A DNA stretch of 64,000 nucleotides from Helicobacter macacae MIT 99-5501 (GTDB lineage: Bacteria > Campylobacterota > Campylobacteria > Campylobacterales > Helicobacteraceae): the NCBI RefSeq assembly GCF_000507845.1, contig NZ_KI669455.1:489333-553332 (forward strand). The letters run 5' to 3'. Every line of letters starts with the position of its first letter. Positions within the stretch are counted from its first letter, which is position 1. The notes below the pieces were generated by a model, which worked only from the letters and a program-made list of their open reading frames with translations, searched no databases and had not been told where the DNA came from. Positions 37,619 through 47,373 of this stretch are shown here, piece by piece. The translations under genes were made by a program, and so were the position numbers.

Positions 37619-40270
37619 ATGCTTAAAACACTTTTTGGAAATATCATTAGCTCCCGCAATGACAAACTTGTAAAAAAATACCACAAGCGAGTAGAATCCA
37701 TAAACGCCCTAGAACCAAGCCTAAAATCCCTTAGTGATAGCGAATTACAAGAGCGATTTGCCCATCTAAAATCTCGCGTCCAAGAGAGCATCGCTACGCA
37801 TTCCAAAGCTGATAAGCACGGCAATCTAGACACCAAAAAAGCACTACACTACGCACTAGATTCTGTGCTTGAAGAGTGCTTTGCTATCACGCGTGAAGCA
37901 AGTGTGCGCACACTTGGTATGAGGCATTTTGATGTCCAGCTCATCGGTGGAATGGTGCTAAATGACGGGCGAATCGCAGAGATGAAAACGGGCGAGGGCA
38001 AAACCCTTGTCGCCACACTTGCTGTATGTCTAAACGCACTAAGTGGCAAAGGCGTGCATATCGTAACGGTAAATGACTATCTTGCTGCTAGAGATGCAAG
38101 CGATATGGGAGCTTTGTATGAGTTTTTGGGATTTAGCGTGGGGGTAATCACTAGCACAGACAAAGGCGAGGGAGAGAGACTAGAAACCTACTCAAAAGAC
38201 ATAGTCTATGGCACAAACAATGAATTTGGATTTGACTATTTGCGTGATAATATGAAATACAACCTAGAATCCAAAGTCCAAAAACACCACGCTTATGCTA
38301 TCATCGATGAGGTGGATTCTATCCTCATAGATGAAGCACGCACGCCACTTATCATCTCTGGACCTGCCAATCGCAAAATGGAAAACTACCAATCCGCCGA
38401 CAAAGTAGCAAAATCCCTCAAAGCCGAGATAGATTTCACTATCGATGAAAAAAATCGCGTGATTTTAATCACAGAGGAGGGAATCAAAAAAGCTGAACAA
38501 GCCTTTGGCGTAGAAAATCTATACAGCATAGAAAATGCCGCACTCTCTCATCATCTAGACCAAGCACTTAAAGCAAATTATTTGTTTTTCAAAGACAAAG
38601 ACTATGTCGTGCAAGGTGGCGAAAATGGCGATGAAATCGTAATCGTAGATGAATTTACAGGGCGACTAAGTGAGGGGAGGAGGTTTAGCGAGGGGCTACA
38701 CCAAGCACTAGAGGCAAAAGAGGGCGTGCAGATAAAAGAAGAAAGCCAAACGCTAGCAGACATTACTTTCCAAAACTACTTTCGCCTATATGACAAGCTA
38801 GCAGGTATGACAGGCACAGCACAGACTGAAGCGAGCGAGTTTTTGCAGATTTATAATCTAGAAGTCATCTCAATCCCAACAAATGTGCCGATTTTGCGCA
38901 AGGATTTGAATGACTTGATTTACAAAAGCGAGAGAGAGAAATTTAACGCTGTGCTAGAAAAAATAAAAGAGCTTTACTCCAAAGGACAGCCCGTGCTTGT
39001 CGGCACTGCAAGTATTGAAAAAAGCGAAGTCTTGCACGAACTGCTAAAAAAGCAAAAAATCCCACACACCGTGCTAAACGCTAAGCAACACACAAAAGAA
39101 GCCGAAATCATCAAAGACGCAGGGCTAAAGGGAAGCGTAACAATCGCTACAAATATGGCAGGAAGAGGCGTGGATATAAAGATAAATGACGAAGTCAAAG
39201 AGCTAGGCGGGCTATATATCATCGGCACAGAGCGACACGAAAGTCGCAGAATCGACAATCAGCTTCGCGGACGAAGTGGCAGGCAGGGCGACCCGGGGGT
39301 AAGTCAATTTTATTTAAGCCTAGAGGATTCTTTGCTAAGAATCTTTGGCAGCGATAAGTTAAAAGGCATTATGGAAAAGCTAGGGCTAAAAGATGGCGAG
39401 CATATTGAGTCAGGGCTTGTAACGCGCTCGGTGCAAAATGCGCAAAAAAAGGTAGAAAATCTACACTTTGAGTCTCGCAAGCACTTACTAGAATACGATG
39501 ATGTCGCAAATGAGCAACGAAAAAGCGTGTATAAATTCCGCAATGAACTCCTTGATAGTGAATTTGATATGAGTGAGCGAGTGGAGCAAAACCGCACTCT
39601 TGCGCTAGAGAGGGCGTTTGAGCAAGTGAGGGCAAATAGTGATGATGGCTCTGTAAATATTGATTCTCTTAGCAAAGTCTTGCAAGATGAGTTTGGATTT
39701 GAGGGTGATATATCTAGACTAGATTCCCAAAACGAGCTAGCACTATTTGATGAAGTGCTAAGCGTGATAACGCAAGAGTATGAAACCAAAATGTCAAAGC
39801 TCCCCCCCAATCGCAAAAACGAAATCGAGCGAATCATTTACCTGCAAGTGCTTGATAACGAATGGCGCGAGCATCTCTACACAATGGATACGCTAAAGAC
39901 AGGCATAGGACTGCGCGGATACAACCAAAAAGACCCGCTTGTCGAATACAAAAAAGAAAGCTACAATCTTTTTATAGAGCTGATAGAATCCATAAAATAC
40001 CAAGCCATAAAAATGCTTCATATCATTGAGCTAGTGGAGACAAAGGATTCTAGCGAGCAAACCCAAGAGATTATTGAGGATTTGCAAACACCTGAAAATG
40101 AGCTAGCCTACAACACCGATGAACTAGAATCTAGCTCAATAAGTGGTGCGGATTCTAAGCCATTTGGACGCAAAGTCTCTAGAAATGAGCCTTGTCCGTG
40201 CGGTAGTGGCAAAAAGTTTAAACTCTGCCACGGCAAAAGCGGACCAAAAAAGGGAATGCTTGCAAAATAA
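37619..40270 (+). CDS. secA: Preprotein translocase ATPase SecA
   Basis: SecA drives unfolded preproteins through the SecYEG channel by ATP hydrolysis. The 883-residue protein has Walker A (EMKTGEGKT near 120-128), [13 protein letters not shown] near 228-240 (DEAD-type Walker B), the [10 protein letters not shown] motif and [10 protein letters not shown]. The C-terminal zinc motif [14 protein letters not shown] that binds SecB-type partners and phospholipid is intact. A run of seven C (39802-39808) lies in the coding region but the frame is normal. Confidence 0.98.
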   Translation: MLKTLFGNIISSRNDKLVKKYHKRVESINALEPSLKSLSDSELQERFAHLKSRVQESIATHSKADKHGNLDTKKALHYALDSVLEECFAITREASVRTLGMRHFDVQLIGGMVLNDGRIAEMKTGEGKTLVATLAVCLNALSGKGVHIVTVNDYLAARDASDMGALYEFLGFSVGVITSTDKGEGERLETYSKDIVYGTNNEFGFDYLRDNMKYNLESKVQKHHAYAIIDEVDSILIDEARTPLIISGPANRKMENYQSADKVAKSLKAEIDFTIDEKNRVILITEEGIKKAEQAFGVENLYSIENAALSHHLDQALKANYLFFKDKDYVVQGGENGDEIVIVDEFTGRLSEGRRFSEGLHQALEAKEGVQIKEESQTLADITFQNYFRLYDKLAGMTGTAQTEASEFLQIYNLEVISIPTNVPILRKDLNDLIYKSEREKFNAVLEKIKELYSKGQPVLVGTASIEKSEVLHELLKKQKIPHTVLNAKQHTKEAEIIKDAGLKGSVTIATNMAGRGVDIKINDEVKELGGLYIIGTERHESRRIDNQLRGRSGRQGDPGVSQFYLSLEDSLLRIFGSDKLKGIMEKLGLKDGEHIESGLVTRSVQNAQKKVENLHFESRKHLLEYDDVANEQRKSVYKFRNELLDSEFDMSERVEQNRTLALERAFEQVRANSDDGSVNIDSLSKVLQDEFGFEGDISRLDSQNELALFDEVLSVITQEYETKMSKLPPNRKNEIERIIYLQVLDNEWREHLYTMDTLKTGIGLRGYNQKDPLVEYKKESYNLFIELIESIKYQAIKMLHIIELVETKDSSEQTQEIIEDLQTPENELAYNTDELESSSISGADSKPFGRKVSRNEPCPCGSGKKFKLCHGKSGPKKGMLAK

Positions 40271-40342
40271 CCTAAGCAATAAAATCTAAGCCAACAAAAA
40301 TCTAGCCAACAAAAATCTAGCAAACCTAAATAAAGTAGCCAA

Positions 40343-41749
40343 ATGCCAAAACACCAAGACTTCACGCTAGAATCCCTAGCAAAATCCTCTAATGCAGGCA
40401 AAGCACATAGTAAAGCAAAATGTCTACCTGCATTTTTGCATCGCAAATTTTTGCGCTTCGATAAAACACAACCATTTATCTCTATCACGGCGATTTTGGC
40501 GTTTCTTGGGATTGGCATAGGGGTAATGGTGCTAGTGGTGGCTATGGCGATAATGAATGGAATGAGTAAAGAATTTGAAAAGCGATTGTTTGTGATGAGC
40601 TATCCGCTTACACTTCATTCGCTAAATCGCTCTGGCGTGCCTCGTGCCCTGCTAGATAGCCTAGAGAAGCACTTCCCAAATCTAGCCTTTAGCCCCTATA
40701 TCTCTGCCCAAAGTGTCGCCAAAATCGATGGTTCAATGGAAGCTGGCATAGTTTTTGGCATAGATGCCAAAAGAGAAGCGAGGATAAACCCCGTCTTTGC
40801 AAATGCTTTCATAAAAAATACCTTTGAGAATAATGTCTTTGAGGACAAATCTCTAGAGACAAACCCAAATCTAAATCCACAGACAAATCCCACTCTTGCT
40901 TCTGCCCTAGAGTCTTTCTCTCAAAATCGCTTTGCAATCATCATTGGCAATAGCATTATAGATTCTCACTTCCTTGAGAAAGGGGACAAAATCACGCTAT
41001 ATTTTACGCGACTAGAGCCCACAGGGCTAGTGCTAAGCCCTACGATGAAGCGATTTAGCCTTTTTGGTGGATTTAGCTCTGGGATAAGTGCGTATGACAC
41101 TGCCTATATGTATGCAAATATTGAAGCAATCGCAGCGGTAAAAAACCGCCCTACTGATATTTTTGATGGGATTCATATCCATTCATCAAAGCCTATGGAG
41201 GACATAGCTCCTTTGAGGGTGTTTCTTAGCTCCAAAGAGGGGATAGAGATAGGCAAAATCTATGGTGGCAAATACACCATAGAGGGCTGGTGGCAAAAAA
41301 ATAGCAATCTTTTTGCCGCTATGGATTTAGAAAAAAATGTGCTTTTTATCGTGCTAATGCTTATTATACTAATGGCAAGCCTAAATATCATAAGCTCACT
41401 TCTAATGGTAGTGATGAATCGCCGCAAAGAAATCGCCCTGCTTCTAAGTCTAGGTGCGAGCAAAGCCGAAATCAAAAAGACATTTTTCTATCTAGGCATT
41501 ACTATTGGATTTTGTGGAATCGCCTTTGGAATCGTGCTTAGTGGTGTGGTGCTGTGGGTGCTAGATACTTTCCCTATCATAAGCCTGCCCGCTGATGTCT
41601 ATGGCGTGAGTAAGCTACCGCTTGATTTAAGTGTGCTTGACTTCATCGCTACAATCATAGGCGCGAGTATCATCGTGTGCCTCTCATCTTTTTATCCCGC
41701 CAAAAAGGCAAGCGAGATTGACGCCTTAGTCGTTTTAAGAAATGAATGA
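40343..41749 (+). CDS. LolC/LolE-type ABC transporter permease
   Basis: The 468-residue inner-membrane protein matches permeases that extract lipoproteins for delivery to the outer membrane. The N-terminal FISITAILAFLGIGIGVMVLVVAMAIMNG-like helix precedes a large periplasmic domain (about 75-325). Three C-terminal helices (about 333-357, 378-408, 430-452) belong to the MacB/FtsX fold. A roughly 45-residue basic cytoplasmic extension precedes the first helix. No LolD ATPase is adjacent. It lies 72 bases after secA and may be on the same transcript; both act in envelope protein traffic. Confidence 0.85.
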   Translation: MPKHQDFTLESLAKSSNAGKAHSKAKCLPAFLHRKFLRFDKTQPFISITAILAFLGIGIGVMVLVVAMAIMNGMSKEFEKRLFVMSYPLTLHSLNRSGVPRALLDSLEKHFPNLAFSPYISAQSVAKIDGSMEAGIVFGIDAKREARINPVFANAFIKNTFENNVFEDKSLETNPNLNPQTNPTLASALESFSQNRFAIIIGNSIIDSHFLEKGDKITLYFTRLEPTGLVLSPTMKRFSLFGGFSSGISAYDTAYMYANIEAIAAVKNRPTDIFDGIHIHSSKPMEDIAPLRVFLSSKEGIEIGKIYGGKYTIEGWWQKNSNLFAAMDLEKNVLFIVLMLIILMASLNIISSLLMVVMNRRKEIALLLSLGASKAEIKKTFFYLGITIGFCGIAFGIVLSGVVLWVLDTFPIISLPADVYGVSKLPLDLSVLDFIATIIGASIIVCLSSFYPAKKASEIDALVVLRNE

Positions 41750-42190
41750 TGAGATTATTTAGCTTTTTGATATTGTCATATTAAGTTTTCTTGCTATATT
41801 TGAGATTTTACAAAAAGCAAAAATATCTAAATATTTTTTATACTTCTACACTTTTTGGATATTTAGCTTAAGTATGACAAGCCTACATTGATATATTTTG
41901 CCTTCTTGCAAAACCTTAATATTGCAAAAAATTTTATATGTAACAAAAAAACTACTTTTTGATTCCACCTTGCAAATGCATCACTCCTTAAATCCATCGG
42001 CTATGGGGGAGGGACTTTTTTGTGGTAGATAACACCACTTTCCCCCTCTTATCTTGCAAAATTTCCCCTCTCTTTTTTTTGTGAAGTATTTTATTAAGCC
42101 CCTCTTCAAAATGATAAAATTGTGTCGCAGAGGTTTAAAAATCTCACTCTCTTAGCGCGAGGTTTTTTTGGGGGGTGGGGTGGTTTTTTC

Positions 42191-42299
42191 CGTCATTGCG
42201 AGCAAATGCGTTAGCATTTGCTCGCAATCTATTTCTTTTTTTGGTTTTTTTTTTTTTTGGATTGCCACGAGAATCCTTGCGGATTCTCTCGCAATGACG
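42191..42299. repeat. Composite palindromic repeat (CGTCATTGCGAG type)
   Basis: CGTCATTGCGAG at 42191-42202 and its reverse complement at 42288-42299 face each other. The left unit is a perfect 15-bp hairpin (42195-42209 with 42214-42228, loop GTTA). The right unit is GAGAATCC-TTGC-GGATTCTC within ATTGC...GCAAT. Between them is a 14-base T run (42245-42258). The CGTCATTGCGAG word is widely seen in dispersed bacterial palindromic repeats, so this is probably two head-to-head copies of a genome repeat. Confidence 0.7.
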
Positions 42300-42336
42300 A
42301 TTGGAATATGGATTGCCGAGATTTTGCTACGCAAAA

Positions 42337-42465
42337 CAAGCGAAGCGCAGTTTCTTTAGAAAACAAGCGTAGCGCAGTTTTTTAGGAGCAAAGTAAAGTC
42401 GAAGTTTCTTTAGAAAGCCTTTGGTTTCTTTTGTAAAGCAAGCGTGGCGCAGTTTCTTTAGTAAG
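42337..42465 (+). repeat. Degenerate direct repeats (CAAGCGNAGCGCAGTTT)
   Basis: CAAGCGAAGCGCAGTTTCTT at about 42338 recurs imperfectly at about 42364 (CAAGCGTAGCGCAGTTT) and about 42439 (CAAGCGTGGCGCAGTTT). A partial copy (GTCGAAGTTTCTTTAGAAA) lies near 42398. Copies are 16-27 bases and irregularly spaced, so this is not a clean tandem array. No protein family is recognised in the frames they create. Confidence 0.6.
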
Positions 42466-42550
42466 TAATAGAAGTATTTACATTTTTTCATAAAGATTCT
42501 AGTCTTTGCTAGCTAATTTTGCTACGCAAAGCTAGAATCCAAAATACGAC

Positions 42551-42611
42551 AAAAAAAGATAGAGGCGAGAAACGCACCAAATAATATAGTGAGATAAATC
42601 GCGCCTCTATC
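42551..42611 (-). terminator. Terminator of the metQ-like genes
   Basis: GATAGAGGCG (42558-42567) and CGCCTCTATC (42602-42611) form a perfect 10-bp stem with a 34-base loop. On the minus strand the stem is followed directly by seven T. It lies about 205 bases after the stop of the second metQ-like gene. Confidence 0.65.
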
Positions 42612-42815
42612 ACACCCCCACACCCAAAAGCGCGGTAGCAACACAAAAGCGTAAAAACACAATCACTCAAACGAAACAGAACCATAAAACGAAGCCAAAC
42701 TTAAGACAACCACCTAAGCTACAACCCTCCATAAAATGCAGGCATAACACATAAAACGAAGCCACAGTCATAGAACGCACAATCCACAAAACAAAACCAA
42801 CCCCCTCAAAAACCA

Positions 42816-43619
42816 CTAAAATGCAGGGACAATCTCGCCTTTATAGTTTTCTAGCAAAAATGCCTTTAGCTCCGCGCTTTGCAAGGCATTTTTTAGCTTT
42901 ATTATGTCCTCTTTGCCCTCATCGCCCTCACGCACCACGAGGATATTTGCATAGGGCGAGCGAGAGTCCTCCACGATTAGCGCGTCTTTTGTGGTAAGCC
43001 CTATTTGCATAGCATAGTTGCCATTTATCACTGCCAAATCCCCATCACCAAGTGCCTTTGGCAAAATCGCCGCTTCCAATGCTTTGATTTTTAGCTTTTT
43101 GGGATTTTTGATTATGTCAGATTCATTAGAGCTTAGATTGGTGGAATCTTTTAGCGTGATAAGTCCATTGTTGTGAAGTAGGATTAGTGCTCTACCGCCG
43201 TTTGTGGGGTCATTTGGGATAAGCACAAGCGCACCATTTTTTAGCTCTTTTATGTTTTTGATTTTTTTAGAATACGCCCCGATAGGCTCGATATGGACAT
43301 TTGCTATGGCTTTTAGATGCAGATTTCTATCCTTGCTAATCTTATCTAAAAACGGCTTGTGCTGCATAAAGTTCGCATCTAGGTTTTTTTCTTCTAGTGC
43401 TAGATTTGGCATCACATAGTCGGTAAAATCTATGATTTTCAAATCCACGCCTTGAGCTTTTAGCGCGGGTGTGATAAATCTCAAAATCTGTGCGTGAGGC
43501 ACAGGCGTAGCACCTACCTTTAGCTCTCCTGCTACACTTGGGCAAGCAAGCATTCCGCACACTCCAAGTGCTACTACAATTTTTTTTAGATTTTTACTTA
43601 TTTTTGCATTTTTTAGCAT
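42816..43619 (-). CDS. MetQ/NlpA-type substrate-binding protein, copy 2
   Basis: The 267-residue exported protein belongs to the NlpA/MetQ family that binds D/L-methionine for an ABC importer. A signal segment (about 12-28) ends in MLACPS, a near-consensus lipobox, so it may be a lipoprotein. The family blocks GELKVGATPVPHAQIL, DFTDYVMPNLAL, QHKPFLD, IPNDPTNGGRAL, and VINGNYAMQ are all present. AAAGGAG precedes the ATG. It sits 36 bases after a close paralogue. No ATPase or permease gene (metN, metI) is nearby. Substrate could differ between copies. Confidence 0.88.
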   Translation of the reverse strand: MLKNAKISKNLKKIVVALGVCGMLACPSVAGELKVGATPVPHAQILRFITPALKAQGVDLKIIDFTDYVMPNLALEEKNLDANFMQHKPFLDKISKDRNLHLKAIANVHIEPIGAYSKKIKNIKELKNGALVLIPNDPTNGGRALILLHNNGLITLKDSTNLSSNESDIIKNPKKLKIKALEAAILPKALGDGDLAVINGNYAMQIGLTTKDALIVEDSRSPYANILVVREGDEGKEDIIKLKNALQSAELKAFLLENYKGEIVPAF

Positions 43620-43655
43620 TTTTGCTCCTTTTTGTTTGGTTTATTTCTCGGTGTT

Positions 43656-44483
43656 TTACTTTTTTGCAGGCATTTTCACAGGCAAAATCTCGCCCTTATA
43701 TTTTGTGAGGATAAAGCCTGCTACTTCATCGCCTAGTAGCACTTCTTTTAGCGTGGCTATGTCTTTGCTTGAGGCATTATCACTGCGCGTAACAAGCACA
43801 TTGACATACGCGCTTTTCTCACTCTCGTGAAAAAACGAGTTTTTTAGGCTCATTTTTGCTTGCAAGGCGTAGTTGCCATTTATCACCGCCGCATCAATCC
43901 CATCTAGCACGCGTGGCAAAGTCGCAGCCTCGACAGGCTTAAAGCGAAATTTGCGAGGATTTTTGATGATGTCTGCTTCTGTGCTAGCTAGATTTTGGGG
44001 ATTTTTTAGCGTGATTACACCATTATCGTGCAGCAAAATCAACGCCCTAGAATAGTTCGTAGGGTCGTTTGGGATAGCGATAGTCGCGCCCTCTGGTATA
44101 GCCTCTACGGTCTTAAACTTTTTGGAGTAAAATCCAAGCGGGATAATGTAAATAGGAGAGATTGCTACTAAGTCTAGCTTCCTATCTCGCGCCATTTTTT
44201 CCATAAAGGGCTTGTGCTGATGAAGTGTCGCATCAAGGCTTTTCTCTCCCAAAGCAATATCTGGCGTGATATAGTCTGTGAAGCTAACCACACTCATTTT
44301 TACGCCCTTTTTTTCCAAAAGTGGCTTGGCAAACTCTAGTATCTCTGCAGCTGGCACGGGTGTAGCACCTACCTTTAGCTCTCCTGCGTTTAAGCCGACT
44401 AAGCTGTTTAAGCCCAAAAGCACAATCCCTACAAACGCCACTGACACAGCGCGGATTTTGCTAAATATGATTTTATGAAGCAT
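43656..44483 (-). CDS. MetQ/NlpA-type substrate-binding protein, copy 1
   Basis: The 275-residue paralogue of the next gene has the same blocks (GELKVGATPVPAAEIL, SFTDYITPDIAL, HQHKPFMEKMARDRKL, IPNDPTNYSRAL, AAVINGNYALQ). Its signal peptide (about 10-32) ends GLNAGE without a Cys, so it should be a soluble periplasmic protein, unlike copy 2. It ends KMPAKK. AGGAG precedes the ATG. The pair probably arose by tandem duplication followed by divergence. Confidence 0.88.
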   Translation of the reverse strand: MLHKIIFSKIRAVSVAFVGIVLLGLNSLVGLNAGELKVGATPVPAAEILEFAKPLLEKKGVKMSVVSFTDYITPDIALGEKSLDATLHQHKPFMEKMARDRKLDLVAISPIYIIPLGFYSKKFKTVEAIPEGATIAIPNDPTNYSRALILLHDNGVITLKNPQNLASTEADIIKNPRKFRFKPVEAATLPRVLDGIDAAVINGNYALQAKMSLKNSFFHESEKSAYVNVLVTRSDNASSKDIATLKEVLLGDEVAGFILTKYKGEILPVKMPAKK

Positions 44484-44951
44484 TTGATTTCTCCTTTCTC
44501 CTTAAAGATTAAGGCTTTTAGATATATTTGCGCTTTTAGAAGCTATCTCTTGGCACAAACACAGAAATATAGCGCACAAAATCCAATCAATCCCAAACCA
44601 AGCGACACAGAGTTATGCTTTTGCTTTGCGCACCTTTGTAAAACGCTCAATCTTTCTAAAATGAAAAACAAAGCAAGGAAAATGAAGCAAAAAGAAGCGA
44701 AATAAAAAAAGCGAAGTTTTAAAAAGCTAAAGTTAAAAAATCAAAGCAAAAACACGAGGCAAAAAAGTGAAGTAAATCCAAATAAAAAGAAGCAAAAAGA
44801 AGCAAAAAGAAGCAAAACCTATCCCCCTCCAAAATGCCCGATAAACAAGCCTGATAAACATAAGTAAGCCTTAAGCAAATCTAAGCAATCCTAAATCTGC
44901 CTAAATCCCCCTCCTAAAGCTATCTATCCAAACAAACCCTCCCAAATCCCC
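44484..44951. other. A/G-rich gap with decanucleotide repeats
   Basis: No gene is supported in 468 bases. The stretch is purine-rich on the + strand. AGCAAAAAGA-type units repeat every 10 bases at about 44786-44816 (three copies, preceded and followed by partial ones). The minus-strand promoter of the metQ-like pair should lie within the first 150 bases. The end near 44880-44951 is C-rich and carries AAGCAAATCTAAGCAATCCTAA-like imperfect repeats. Confidence 0.5.
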
Positions 44952-45647
44952 CTAGAAGCTATAAGTGTAGCGAGCAGTTACGCTATATGGGTGTGAAACA
45001 TCAATTTTGGAGGGTTCGCCTTTGGGACTTGTGCCCTTATATACATTTCCATCCAGAAAAGACACCCTCCCTACCACTTCTATGCCGTGATTTTTGGCGA
45101 TATTGGTGCGAAGCCCCACATTTAGTGCTACATCAAGATGCGTCAGTTTCCAATCGCTAGGTGCATTTTCTAGGTATCCGCTCTTTAGCCAAGTGTATGC
45201 ACCCACGCCCACACCGACAAACGCACCGAAGTCAAAGTCCTCGCCCGCTACGAAGTTCGCTAGGAAGTCTACATTTACTCCGTAGTTTAGCAAAGAGGTT
45301 GTTTTGTTCTTGAGTGTTATGTCTTCATTGCCGTCTTTGTCATAAGCACCCGGTGCGTGCATAACAGAGAAATTTGCATAGTAGCGCAAGCCCACATAAG
45401 GCATAAAAAACTGCTTATAGCCCGCTGTGATTCCGTATTGGACACCGCGTAGATAATATAGGTCTGTATTTACTCTGCCCTCGCCATAGCCTAGCTCCAC
45501 ACCGACAAATGGCGCACTAGACTCTGCACTTGCGAGGTTTGGCACAAATGCCAAAGAGCAAGCCAAGCAAGCTGCAAGGCTTAGGTGTCTAGCATTTGAG
45601 ACTAAAGTGTGATTGGCGCGATTCGCGCTAAGTGTTGAAGTTCGCAT
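44952..45647 (-). CDS. Small outer-membrane beta-barrel protein
   Basis: The 231-residue protein has a signal peptide (hydrophobic about 28-44, cleavage at ASA-ES). An eight-strand-like barrel follows: PFVGVELGYGEGRVN, YGITAGYKQFFMPYVGLRYYANF, and the terminal YSVTARYTYSF. This resembles the short Helicobacter outer-membrane proteins related to the C-terminal barrel of the Hop family. I chose the ATG at 45647, which has AAAGGAG 6 bases upstream; an in-frame TTG at 45674 has no such site. The ligand or adhesin role is unknown. Confidence 0.8.
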   Translation of the reverse strand: MRTSTLSANRANHTLVSNARHLSLAACLACSLAFVPNLASAESSAPFVGVELGYGEGRVNTDLYYLRGVQYGITAGYKQFFMPYVGLRYYANFSVMHAPGAYDKDGNEDITLKNKTTSLLNYGVNVDFLANFVAGEDFDFGAFVGVGVGAYTWLKSGYLENAPSDWKLTHLDVALNVGLRTNIAKNHGIEVVGRVSFLDGNVYKGTSPKGEPSKIDVSHPYSVTARYTYSF

Positions 45648-45836
45648 CGTTTCTCCTTTTTGTGTAAATTTCAATGCACTTTAAGTTTAGCTTGTCTTTT
45701 TTATGTTTTTGTAAATATTGGCATAGATTTTGGGCAAATTTTGGTGGAATCTGTGCGCTAGATTTTATGCTAGATTTTTGTTTATTGGATTTTCTTTTTG
45801 TTTATAAATTGATAGCATAACACTAAAGTTTTATGA

Positions 45837-45842
45837 TACAAT
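45837..45842 (+). promoter_or_regulatory. Putative cbpA-hspR promoter
   Basis: TGATACAAT gives an extended -10 with TACAAT at 45837-45842, about 60 bases before cbpA. ACTTAAG at 45846-45852 resembles one half of an HspR (HAIR) site, but the partner half is poor. Confidence 0.4.
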
Positions 45843-45904
45843 AGCACTTAAGATTGCCCCAAAATCTATGATAATAAACGCACAAAATATTTAAGGAGTA
45901 GCAA

Positions 45905-46810
45905 ATGAGCAAAAGTCTCTATGACACGCTTGAAGTCAGCGAGAGCGCAAGCCAAGATGATATAAAAAAATCCTATCGCAAACTTGCTCGCAAATATCAC
46001 CCTGATGTGAATAAACAAAAAGAAGCCGAAGAGAAGTTTAAAGAAATAAATGCGGCTTATGAAATCCTAAGCGACCCGCAAAAACGCGCACAATATGACC
46101 AATTTGGCGATAGTATGTTTGGGGGGCAGAATTTCCACGATTTCGCTCGCTCTCAAGGCGGGGCAGCAGGGCTAGATGAAATCCTAAGCCAGATTTTTGG
46201 CGGGCTAGGTGGGTTTAATAGTGGCTTTGGTGGGGGCTTTGGTGGGAACTTTAGAGGTGGGTTTAGCGGATTTAGTGGTGGGGGATTTGGTGGCTTTAGC
46301 GAGGATTTGGACATCCAAGCAAGGCTTAGTATTCCTTTTGATTTGGCGATTTTGGGTGGGGAGCATACCGTATCGCTAAATGGCGAGACAATCAAGTTTA
46401 AAATCCCAGCGGGCATAAGCGAGGGCAAAAGTATCCGCGTGCGAGGCAAGGGGCACAAAGGCAAGGGGGGCAATGGCGACTTGCTACTAAAAATCTCTGT
46501 GCTTCCTAGCGAGAAGTATGAGCGCGATGGCGATGATTTGGTATGCGATTTTGATGTGCCTTTGGGGGTGGCACTATTTGGCGGGAAAGTAACTGTGCCA
46601 ACCCTTCACAAAGAAGTAACGCTAAAAATCCCTCAAAACACCAAAAACGCGCAGAAATTTCGCATAAAAGAACTCGGTGCAAAAAACCTAAAAAGCGGGC
46701 AAATGGGGGATTTGTATCTAAGGGCAAATGTGATTTTGCCAAGCGTGGATAGCCTATCAGCCGAATTAGTCCAAAAGCTAAAAGATGAGCTTTTGGACAA
46801 AGATAGCTAA
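45905..46810 (+). CDS. cbpA: CbpA/DnaJ-family co-chaperone
   Basis: The 301-residue protein is a DnaJ-type co-chaperone without the zinc-finger domain. The J domain (about 1-70) contains the HPD motif (KYHPDVN) that stimulates DnaK. A Gly/Phe-rich linker (about 90-135) and two C-terminal beta domains follow (substrate binding, PAGISEGKSIRVRGKGHKG). AAGGAG precedes the ATG. It is followed 53 bases later by hspR, the arrangement known in H. pylori, where HspR represses this operon and groESL. Confidence 0.93.
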   Translation: MSKSLYDTLEVSESASQDDIKKSYRKLARKYHPDVNKQKEAEEKFKEINAAYEILSDPQKRAQYDQFGDSMFGGQNFHDFARSQGGAAGLDEILSQIFGGLGGFNSGFGGGFGGNFRGGFSGFSGGGFGGFSEDLDIQARLSIPFDLAILGGEHTVSLNGETIKFKIPAGISEGKSIRVRGKGHKGKGGNGDLLLKISVLPSEKYERDGDDLVCDFDVPLGVALFGGKVTVPTLHKEVTLKIPQNTKNAQKFRIKELGAKNLKSGQMGDLYLRANVILPSVDSLSAELVQKLKDELLDKDS

Positions 46811-46863
46811 GCCCTAGCAATATCACAAAAAAGCAAAAAGCCAAACACCAAAAAGGAGCAAAA

Positions 46864-47214
46864 ATGTATAGCTATGATGAGCCTGTGTATCTTATCAGCG
46901 TGGTGGCAAAAATCCTTGAAATCCACCCACAGACTTTGCGACAATACGAAAAAGAGGGGCTTATCGAGCCGGGCAGGACAGATGGCAAGATGAGGTTGTA
47001 TTCACAAAGGGATATTGACAAGATTAAGACGATTTTGCGACTTACGCGGGATTTGGGCGTAAATCTCGCGGGTGTGGATATTATCCTACGACTAAAGGAG
47101 CGGCTAGATGAGCTAGATAGCACCATAGAGGAGCTAAGGACACAAGCCTCCAAAAGTAGCAACCCTGTGATGACGCAAAAAAGCTCTTATGAGTTGATTA
47201 TTTTTAAGAAGTAG
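46864..47214 (+). CDS. hspR: Heat-shock repressor HspR (MerR family)
   Basis: The 116-residue protein has the MerR-type winged helix (about 8-75: VYLISVVAKILEIHPQTLRQYEKEGLIEPGR, then RLYSQRDIDKI) and a short coiled coil (about 85-105). HspR represses chaperone operons through HAIR sites with DnaK as partner; in H. pylori it controls cbpA and, with HrcA, groESL and hrcA-grpE-dnaK. AAAAGGAG precedes the ATG. It is followed by the convergent gapA, so the third gene of the H. pylori operon is not adjacent here. Confidence 0.93.
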   Translation: MYSYDEPVYLISVVAKILEIHPQTLRQYEKEGLIEPGRTDGKMRLYSQRDIDKIKTILRLTRDLGVNLAGVDIILRLKERLDELDSTIEELRTQASKSSNPVMTQKSSYELIIFKK

Positions 47215-47373
47215 TTGAAGCGGGGGAATAGCTGTAATGTGGAGGGATAGCTGAAGTGGGTGGAGGAGAATCATTGAAGCGGGTGGTGGGATTATGCGGT
47301 GGGATTTTGTGGATTTGCTATTGAGAAAATCTGCAATAAAAGAGCAAAAATAACGCCACACTAAAAATTCCTT

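Larger units (their letters stand above)
41750..42815. other. Gene-free kilobase rich in palindromes and repeats
   Basis: No credible gene is visible in 1066 bases. It contains an inverted repeat after the Lol-type gene (41774-41785 with 41867-41879), the palindrome cluster at 42191-42299 and degenerate repeats at 42337-42465. A GATTCTAG...CTAGAATC palindrome lies at 42495-42539, followed by the metQ-operon terminator at 42551-42611. A direct repeat CATAAAACGAAGCCA occurs at about 42672 and 42755. A short open frame across the palindromes is an artefact of the repeats. Confidence 0.6.

Noticed and set aside
39802..39808. C7 run in secA as a phase-variation switch
   Set aside because: The gene is essential, the tract is short, and the frame and family match continue unchanged.
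42152..42334. Short minus-strand open frame across the palindromes
   Set aside because: It is made entirely of repeat DNA and a poly-T run, with no ribosome-binding site or family match.
45846..45852. HAIR (HspR) operator upstream of cbpA
   Set aside because: Only one half (ACTTAAG) resembles the consensus; the partner half seven bases upstream matches poorly.
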